This document shows, piece after piece, positions 59,669 through 64,000 of a stretch of 64,000 bases of DNA. Position 1 is the stretch's first letter. Every line of letters starts with the position of its first letter. The position numbers and the translations under genes are program-made. The DNA is from Paraburkholderia sp. BCC1884 (GTDB lineage: Bacteria > Pseudomonadota > Gammaproteobacteria > Burkholderiales > Burkholderiaceae): contig NZ_CAAJGL010000112.1 in the NCBI RefSeq assembly GCF_900996225.1, forward strand, positions 62,001-126,000, given 5' to 3'. The notes beneath the pieces were generated by a model. It was given only the letters and a program-made list of their open reading frames with translations. It searched no databases and had not been told where the DNA came from.

Positions 59669-60133
59669 TCAGTGCAAATCATCGGCGCTGACGCCGGGCG
59701 GCAAAGCCGCCGGCAGCCACGCGCGCCCGACGTAACCGCGCATCGGTCCGCCCGACTCGACGATCACATCCGGCCGCACCACCCGCGAGGCATGCAGATT
59801 GCCGTCCGGCACGCCGGCGGCCGCGCCCGCGCGGTAAGAGCCGGCATAGGCGCCGAGCAGCGTCTGCAGATCCGGCATGGTCGGCCCTTGCCACGCGTAG
59901 GCAATGATCTGGCCGCTGCTGGTCGCGTATTCGTCGATGGTGGTGCCGCCCGCATCGGTGCTCGTGCGCCGGAGCAGCGCGCCGTTCAGTACGCTGCGGG
60001 GCGCGCCGGAGCCGGAATTCGCCCCGTTCGGCATCGCGCCGCCCAACTCGGCGTGAGCCTCGATGTTCGCGCCCAGCAAGACGAGGGCTACCGTGCAAAA
60101 GGCGAGGAAGGTCGGGAAAGCGGGTGTCGGCAT
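59669..60133 (-). CDS. DUF2844-family exported protein
   Basis: A 154-residue protein with a Sec signal (about residues 1-28, cleavage after IEAHAE). The mature part is short and contains the family-typical segments TTIDEYATSSGQIIAYAWQG and PTMPDLQTLLGAYAGSYRAG, then RVVRPDVIVESGGPMRGYVG. DUF2844 and DUF3443 genes are regularly adjacent in Burkholderia, which suggests that the two proteins act together in the envelope. The start codon follows GACCCAACGCC in reverse sense, with no strong ribosome site. No function is known. Confidence 0.8.
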   Translation of the reverse strand: MPTPAFPTFLAFCTVALVLLGANIEAHAELGGAMPNGANSGSGAPRSVLNGALLRRTSTDAGGTTIDEYATSSGQIIAYAWQGPTMPDLQTLLGAYAGSYRAGAAAGVPDGNLHASRVVRPDVIVESGGPMRGYVGRAWLPAALPPGVSADDLH

Positions 60134-60491
60134 GGCGTTGGGTCCTGTGCCCGAGGCGTCCGGGGCTTTATTGAGATGTCCATTTCAAGATATCACTCAG
60201 GTTTCCTGATCTTTGCCCACGAGGCTTCGGGCCGTTTCTTTTGGTCTCGAAATTAGCGGGCGACGCTCCCGAAACTGCCTTTTAAAACAAAGCTCTGACG
60301 AGCATGTAGGGGCCTTCCTTCAAGCGATTCGGAAATGTTGTCAATGGTTAAATCGGCCGCTCGCCGGGAGGTCTTCTGGGTGCTCAATTCGGAGGCAAAC
60401 CTCAGTTTTTGCACATGGCCCGCCGGGACCGGTAAAATGTTGGGTTGATCCACGGAAACTTGCCGTGGCGTAGCGGAAGGATTCCCCGAAC
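60134..60491. promoter_or_regulatory. Intergenic region with bamC promoter
   Basis: This is 358 bp between divergent genes. TTGCAC (60409-60414), an 18-bp spacer and TAAAAT (60433-60438) give the best promoter for bamC, 53 bp before its ATG. No other structure stands out; a short GAGG-CAAA-CCTC stem at 60392-60403 precedes a T-run but is too weak to call. Confidence 0.45.
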
Positions 60492-61724
60492 ATGACTGAT
60501 CTTCGTCTTACCAAGCGGTTTGCAGTAATGCTGATGGCAGGCGGTCTGGTCGCCGGCTGCGGTACTTCGTCGCCGACCAAAATCGACTACAAGAGCGACT
60601 CGAAATCGAAGCAGGTGTCACTTGCCGTACCGCCGAACATGATCGATGAGACGGCCGATCAGCGTTCGTTGCCACCGCAAGGCGGCGAAACCTCCTTGTC
60701 CACGCTTCAGAAGGTGCAGGCACAGGCTCCCTCGGCCAATTCCGTGGTGGTGGTGCCGCCGGTCACCGGCATGCATATCCAGCGCGACGGCACGGAAAGC
60801 TGGCTCGTGCTCGACAACAAGACGCCCGAGCAGGCCTGGGCGCAGATCCGCCGTTTCTGGCAGGAACAGGGTTTCCTGCTGGTGGTCGACCAGCGCGACA
60901 AGGGCGTGATGGAAACCGACTGGAACGAAACCCACGCGCAGATCAACGACGGCCTGATCCGCAACACGCTGTCCAAAGCCATGGGCAACAGCTACGTGAG
61001 TTCGGAGCGCAACAAGTTCCGCACCCGTCTGGAAGCGGCGCCGAGCGGTGGCACCTATGTGTTCATCAGCCAGAAGGGCTTGCGTGAAGCTGTTAGCGGC
61101 ACGAACAACGACACGACCAAGTGGGAAGCCAAGCCGAACGATCCGGGCCTGGAACAGGAATACCTGAAGCGCCTGATGGCCACGCTGGCCCTCAACGATT
61201 CGCGCACGAAGAGCGCCGACACGTCCGGCGCCGATCTGTCGCCGGCCGGCACGCAAACCGCGCCGAACGCGGCCACCTCGGGCGCCAAATCGGCAGCGGC
61301 GGCCGTGGCAGCGCAGAACGTCGCGCTGTCGGCCCAGCCGAGCTTCGACTCGGACGCGACCAGCAACACGCCGGCGCAATTCTCGTCCACGGAACTCACG
61401 CTGGGCGAGCCGTACGACCGTGCCTGGCTGCGTGTGGGCCTTGCGCTCGATCGTAGCAACTTCACCGTCGACGACCGCGATCTGAGCCGCGGGCTGTATT
61501 TCGTGCGTTACGTCGATCCGAAGGATATGACGTCGGCGGAACAGGGCTTCTGGAGCCAGGTTTTCCACGGCAAAAAGGAAAAAGTTGCCAGGCAATACCT
61601 CGTGAACGTTCGCGCGGTGACGCCTAACCAGACCCGCGTCGCGGTGGTGGACGCCAAGGGTGCGGTGGACGACAGCCCGCAGGCCAAGGCGATCATGAGC
61701 CTGATGGTTGACCAGTTGCACTGA
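60492..61724 (+). CDS. bamC: Outer-membrane assembly lipoprotein BamC
   Basis: A 410-residue lipoprotein (lipobox VAGC, with Gly at +2) of the NlpB/BamC family, a component of the BAM complex that inserts beta-barrel proteins such as the porin above. The N-terminal segment SPTKIDYKSDSKSKQVSLAV is the part that binds BamD. Two helix-grip domains follow, linked by an Ala/Ser-rich region (about residues 255-300). The second domain includes LTLGEPYDRAWLRVGLALDR. In many relatives the gene follows dapA; that neighbour is absent here. A terminator lies at 61751-61782. Confidence 0.88.
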   Translation: MTDLRLTKRFAVMLMAGGLVAGCGTSSPTKIDYKSDSKSKQVSLAVPPNMIDETADQRSLPPQGGETSLSTLQKVQAQAPSANSVVVVPPVTGMHIQRDGTESWLVLDNKTPEQAWAQIRRFWQEQGFLLVVDQRDKGVMETDWNETHAQINDGLIRNTLSKAMGNSYVSSERNKFRTRLEAAPSGGTYVFISQKGLREAVSGTNNDTTKWEAKPNDPGLEQEYLKRLMATLALNDSRTKSADTSGADLSPAGTQTAPNAATSGAKSAAAAVAAQNVALSAQPSFDSDATSNTPAQFSSTELTLGEPYDRAWLRVGLALDRSNFTVDDRDLSRGLYFVRYVDPKDMTSAEQGFWSQVFHGKKEKVARQYLVNVRAVTPNQTRVAVVDAKGAVDDSPQAKAIMSLMVDQLH

Positions 61725-61750
61725 GCAGCCCGGCAGACCGAGCCGTCAGA

Positions 61751-61782
61751 AACCCGCCCGGATTATCCGGGCGGGTTTTTTT
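61751..61782 (+). terminator. Rho-independent terminator of bamC
   Basis: CCCGCCCGGA-TTA-TCCGGGCGGG forms a 10-bp stem followed by seven T, 28 bp after the bamC stop. Confidence 0.93.
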
Positions 61783-61925
61783 ATGCCCGCGAGAATCGCG
61801 ACGGCCGCTGCGCGTGCGCATCCGGCATGGCGCCGGCGCTGTGCAGCCTTCCAAGTGGCCGGTCCCCTGATGCGGCACGCGCAAGGCGTGCTTCAAGCGT
61901 CCGCGGCCGCCATGTGCGGTCGCAT

Positions 61926-61954
61926 GTAACGTGACGTTACCCCGGTGACGTAAC
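61926..61954. promoter_or_regulatory. Palindromic upstream activating site of the sigma-54 locus
   Basis: GTAACG-TGA-CGTTAC is a perfect palindrome (61926-61940), followed at 61944-61954 by GGTGACGTAAC, which repeats most of one arm. Centred about 148 bp before the predicted sigma-54 start point, it is where an enhancer-binding protein would sit. It does not match the NtrC consensus. Confidence 0.55.
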
Positions 61955-62013
61955 TCTCCCAGCCCTTCCTCCGCCTTCCTTCGTCGACCCTTGAGACGAG
62001 AAATATCTATAAC

Positions 62014-62026
62014 AATCAATCGCTTG
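62014..62026 (+). promoter_or_regulatory. IHF consensus site
   Basis: AATCAA-TCGC-TTG fits WATCAANNNNTTR at every position. It lies between the palindrome at 61926 and the -24/-12 element at 62055, the usual place for IHF-assisted looping in sigma-54 promoters. Confidence 0.6.
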
Positions 62027-62054
62027 CAATCAGATCTAGGTTTGATCGAATAAC

Positions 62055-62069
62055 TGGCACACAAGCTGC
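62055..62069 (+). promoter_or_regulatory. Sigma-54 (-24/-12) promoter of a possible small RNA
   Basis: CTGGCAC-ACAAG-CTGCT matches the RpoN consensus YTGGCAC-N5-TTGCW except one base of the -12 element. Transcription should start near 62081. No gene starts downstream on this strand before the terminator at 62249. Confidence 0.6.
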
Positions 62070-62080
62070 TTTTATAGACT

Positions 62081-62284
62081 CATGGGGCCGGATTGGACGA
62101 GCCGAAGCAAATCGCGGCAAGTTTCAAACGACGTTTCCAAACCCTTTGCGCACCGGTCGACGAACAGGTGTCGAACCCGATGACGGCCTGCGCGCGTGGC
62201 GCGCGGCCCCGGTGGCCCCGTCGCCTATCCTCGTAGGGCGACGGTTTCGCCCGCACTCCCAACGGAGTGCGGGCTATTTTTTTT
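62081..62284 (+). ncRNA. Candidate sigma-54-dependent small RNA, about 204 nt
   Basis: Defined by the predicted start after the -24/-12 element and the terminator at 62249-62284. The 3' half is a run of strong hairpins: GGCC-T-GCGCGC-GTG-GCGCGCGGCC (62185-62208), CCGTCGCC-N11-GGCGACGG (62218-62244) and the terminator stem. The 11-nt loop of the second hairpin reads TATCCTCGTAG, which contains a TCCTC that could pair with Shine-Dalgarno sequences. The only open frame of note (33 codons from 62082) has no ribosome site. I see no match to 6S, tmRNA, RNase P or SRP RNA. Size, control and hairpins are reminiscent of GlmY/GlmZ or CrcZ-type regulators, without evident sequence similarity. Confidence 0.5.
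62249..62284 (+). terminator. Rho-independent terminator of the small-RNA locus
   Basis: GCCCGCACTCC-CAAC-GGAGTGCGGGC is a perfect 11-bp stem with a tetraloop, followed by TATTTTTTTT. On the plus strand the nearest upstream gene, bamC, already has its own terminator, so this one must end another transcript. Confidence 0.93.
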
Positions 62285-62333
62285 GTGGCGGGGAATTTAA
62301 CGCGAGGAGACAGGCGGAGGCAGGCTGGCCGGT

Positions 62334-63260
62334 TCAGGTATCGGCGTGACGTGTGCTCATCCACGGAAGACGCTTGATCGCACCCGTGGCGAGCGCGGTG
62401 CCGACCAGAATCACGCCGCAGCCCGCCAGCATGCCGGGTGACACGCCTTCGCCGAGAAACAGCGCACCCCACAGAATCCCGAAAATGGGAATGACGAACG
62501 TGACCGTGATGGCTCTTGCCGGGCCGACCACTGCAATCAGGTGGAAGAACAGCATATAGGCGACCCCCGTACAGGCAATGCCGAGCGCGATCACGGCGCC
62601 CCATGCGTGCAGCGAGATCGGCGTGTGCGGCCAGAAGATCACGGCGAGCGGCAGCAGCACGACGGTCGCGCCGGTCATCGTGCCGGTGGCGACGGTCAGC
62701 GCGTCCACACCGGTCAGGTGACGCTTCGTGTAGTTGGCGGCGATGCCGTACAGCAGGGTCGCGCCGAGTGCCGCGGCAGCGGCCAGCGCGGTGGTGGCCG
62801 GGGTGGCCGCCGAGCCGTCGGGCGCGGCGATCTGATCCCACACCAGCATCAACACGCCGAGAAAGCCGATCACCAGACCGAGCGTGCGCAACGCGCTCAG
62901 CCGGTCGCGCAGCCACAGAAAGGCGACCAGTCCGCCCCACAGCGGCGTGCTGGCATTGATCACGGACGTCACACCCGCCGACAACGTCAGCTCGGCATAA
63001 GCGAACAGGCAGAAGGGCGCCGCTGAATTCAGAATGCCGACGACCAGCAGCGGAACAGCACGCGTGCGCAAGATCGTCGCCGATTGCTGCAGCGGGCGCC
63101 GTGCGATCAGCACGAGTGCGAGAAACACCGCGCCGATGCCGACCCGCAGCGCCATCAGCGGCGCGACGCCGAAGTCGGTCACGCCGACGCGGATAAACAG
63201 AAACGACGCGCCCCAGAGCGCGGCGAGGATCAGGAGTTGCAGGAGGCTTTTGGTGTTCAT
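62334..63260 (-). CDS. EamA-family (DMT superfamily) transporter
   Basis: A 308-residue inner-membrane protein with ten hydrophobic segments and two EamA repeats. The first repeat opens LLQLLILAALWGASFLFIRV and ends near SAPLWGGLVAFLWLRDRLS. The second includes LHAWGAVIALGIACTGVAYM and ILWGALFLGEGVSPGMLAGC. Family members export or import amino acids, threonine, purines or other metabolites; the substrate cannot be read here. I start at the ATG at 63260 (MNTKSLLQLL); 14 codons upstream remain open. It ends 50 bp from the small-RNA terminator, in the convergent direction. Confidence 0.9.
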   Translation of the reverse strand: MNTKSLLQLLILAALWGASFLFIRVGVTDFGVAPLMALRVGIGAVFLALVLIARRPLQQSATILRTRAVPLLVVGILNSAAPFCLFAYAELTLSAGVTSVINASTPLWGGLVAFLWLRDRLSALRTLGLVIGFLGVLMLVWDQIAAPDGSAATPATTALAAAAALGATLLYGIAANYTKRHLTGVDALTVATGTMTGATVVLLPLAVIFWPHTPISLHAWGAVIALGIACTGVAYMLFFHLIAVVGPARAITVTFVIPIFGILWGALFLGEGVSPGMLAGCGVILVGTALATGAIKRLPWMSTRHADT

Positions 63261-63547
63261 CGTGGTGGCGTCGCGCGCGGTTGAGTCGAGACGCCTGCGC
63301 ATCGTAGCAGCGCGATCGCGCTCAACGTTTCAGGCTGGAATGAAACAGCAAGGTGCGGGAAATGAGAGGCGTCTGATAGTGGTGATCGTAAGCGCCAGGC
63401 GGCGGCGTGCAAAACGAGCAATTCTCACGCTGTTGTGAGAAATATTGCGATGAAATGAAGGCGTGAAAATAGAAACGCGCAGGCCGGGCGGCCTGCGCGT
63501 GCGGTGGATCGTGAATTATTTTGCGGCGCGACTGCGTCGCGGCGGGT
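63261..63547. promoter_or_regulatory. Intergenic region with inverted repeat TTCTCAC-N6-GTGAGAA
   Basis: The 287-bp gap between the lactate permease and EamA genes (both minus strand) contains a perfect 7-6-7 inverted repeat at 63422-63441, about 160 bp before the EamA start. It could be an operator for EamA or part of the permease 3' end. The permease terminator is at 63466-63499. Confidence 0.4.
63466..63499 (-). terminator. Rho-independent terminator of the lactate permease gene
   Basis: CGCGCAGGCC-GGGC-GGCCTGCGCG is a 10-bp stem; on the minus strand it is followed by TTTCTATTTT. It lies 49 bp after the permease stop. Confidence 0.85.
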
Positions 63548-64000
63548 TCAATGCGGAATCATCCCTTGCAGGAAGTTTTGCTGCACCCAGACCAGCACGC
63601 CGAGCAGCACCGTCAGCAGAATCGAATGCTTGAAGGTCTTGGCAAACACGACGCCTTCCTTGCCTTTGAGCTCCGTGGTGGCGACGCCCGTCGAGATGTT
63701 CTGCGGCGAGATCATCTTGCCCATCACACCACCCGAGGAGTTGCTTGCCGCCATCAGGATCGGGTTGAGGTTCAGCTGGTTGGCGGCCACGACCTGCAGG
63801 TTGCCGAACAGCGCGTTGCCCGACGTGTCGCTGCCTGACAGGAACACCGCGACCCAGCCGAGGAAGGCCGAGACCAGCGGAAAAAACGCTCCGACCGACG
63901 AGGCGCCCAGGCCCAGCGTATAAGTGAGTCCCGAGTAATTCATCAGGTACGCCAGTCCGACGATGGTTGCCACGGTCAGAATCGCGATACGCGTCTGCAC
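63548..64000 (-). CDS. lctP: L-lactate permease, C-terminal part
   Basis: The last 150 codons of a membrane transporter whose start lies beyond the right edge. The sequence shows the C-terminal landmarks of the LctP/LldP lactate:H+ symporter family: SGLTYTLGLGASSVGAFFPL, LGWVAVFLSGSDTSGNALFG, NLQVVAANQLNLNPILMAAS and NSSGGVMGKMISPQNISTGV. Four or so membrane segments are included. The family imports L-lactate, D-lactate and glycolate. The terminator at 63466-63499 follows the stop, so the gene ends its transcript. Confidence 0.92.
   Translation of the reverse strand: MQTRIAILTVATIVGLAYLMNYSGLTYTLGLGASSVGAFFPLVSAFLGWVAVFLSGSDTSGNALFGNLQVVAANQLNLNPILMAASNSSGGVMGKMISPQNISTGVATTELKGKEGVVFAKTFKHSILLTVLLGVLVWVQQNFLQGMIPH

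Noticed and set aside
62082..62183. 33-codon open frame at the 5' end of the candidate small RNA
   Set aside because: The ATG would be at or next to the RNA 5' end with no ribosome site, and the composition is not protein-like.
62100..62250. Possible 6S RNA, tmRNA or tRNA in the bamC-EamA gap
   Set aside because: No tmRNA-type ends, no tRNA cloverleaf with CCA-compatible acceptor stem, and no 6S-like central bubble could be recognised by eye.

Overview
The window is high-GC betaproteobacterial chromosome, most likely a Paraburkholderia. The evidence is the gene families (ribbon-helix-helix, DUF2844/DUF3443 and DUF5594-like proteins, a Gram-negative porin with a terminal Phe, LeuA of the long type) and an aerobic box benzoyl-CoA pathway arranged as in soil Burkholderiales. 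I see no rRNA, tRNA, insertion sequence, phage or CRISPR array. Both ends cut a gene: a crotonase-type enzyme on the left and an L-lactate permease on the right.

Layout. 1-5.9 kb: an acyl-CoA module under a TetR-type regulator (enoyl-CoA reductase-like SDR, acyl-CoA synthetase, Lrp-type regulator), beside a LysR gene and a DUF2000 gene. 6.3-12 kb: glyoxalase, a two-subunit GMC dehydrogenase, small Burkholderia-type proteins, a GGCACM hexanucleotide repeat and a chemoreceptor. 12.2-20.9 kb: a MocR-type regulator divergent from a complete eight-gene Nit1C (Nit6803-type nitrilase) cluster. 21-23.5 kb: Tat-exported phospholipase C and a small lipoprotein. 23.6-29.1 kb: IclR, RidA, a SelA-like PLP enzyme, porin and GntP permease, which look like one amino-acid or amino-sugar-acid catabolic unit. 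29.2-39.5 kb: the complete box pathway for aerobic benzoate breakdown, with BoxR and both divergent operons. 39.5-40.2 kb: a VapBC-type toxin-antitoxin pair. 40.2-48.5 kb: reductive pyrimidine catabolism (RutR-like regulator, amidohydrolase, PreT, PreA, NCS1 permease, dihydropyrimidinase). 48.9-51.2 kb: a polar amino-acid ABC transporter. 51.2-53.2 kb: leuA behind a leucine-rich leader peptide. 53.2-60.1 kb: envelope proteins, a CadD-type transporter, an HMW1C-like N-glycosyltransferase and the DUF2844/DUF3443 pair. 60.4-64 kb: bamC, a possible small-RNA locus, an EamA transporter and lctP.

The regulatory DNA is the most informative part. The Nit1C cluster has a consensus sigma-54 promoter 69 bp before its first gene and a perfect NtrC-type palindrome about 150 bp further upstream. 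This predicts control by nitrogen limitation, and CGATCAAT inverted pairs at both ends of the divergent region suggest MocR binding. Between bamC and the EamA gene lies a second sigma-54-type architecture (palindromic upstream site, IHF match, -24/-12 element). It is followed not by a gene but by about 200 nt of strong hairpins ending in a Rho-independent terminator, a good candidate for an undescribed sigma-54-dependent small RNA. A 26-residue leader with eight leucines, five of them CTA, precedes leuA. Palindromes matching the adjacent regulators are also visible at the TetR/SDR, BoxR/boxC, RutR-like/pyd, LysR and toxin-antitoxin promoters.

All functional calls come from reading the sequence and recalling the families. 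No database search, folding or motif-scanning program was run, so regulatory sites are predictions.
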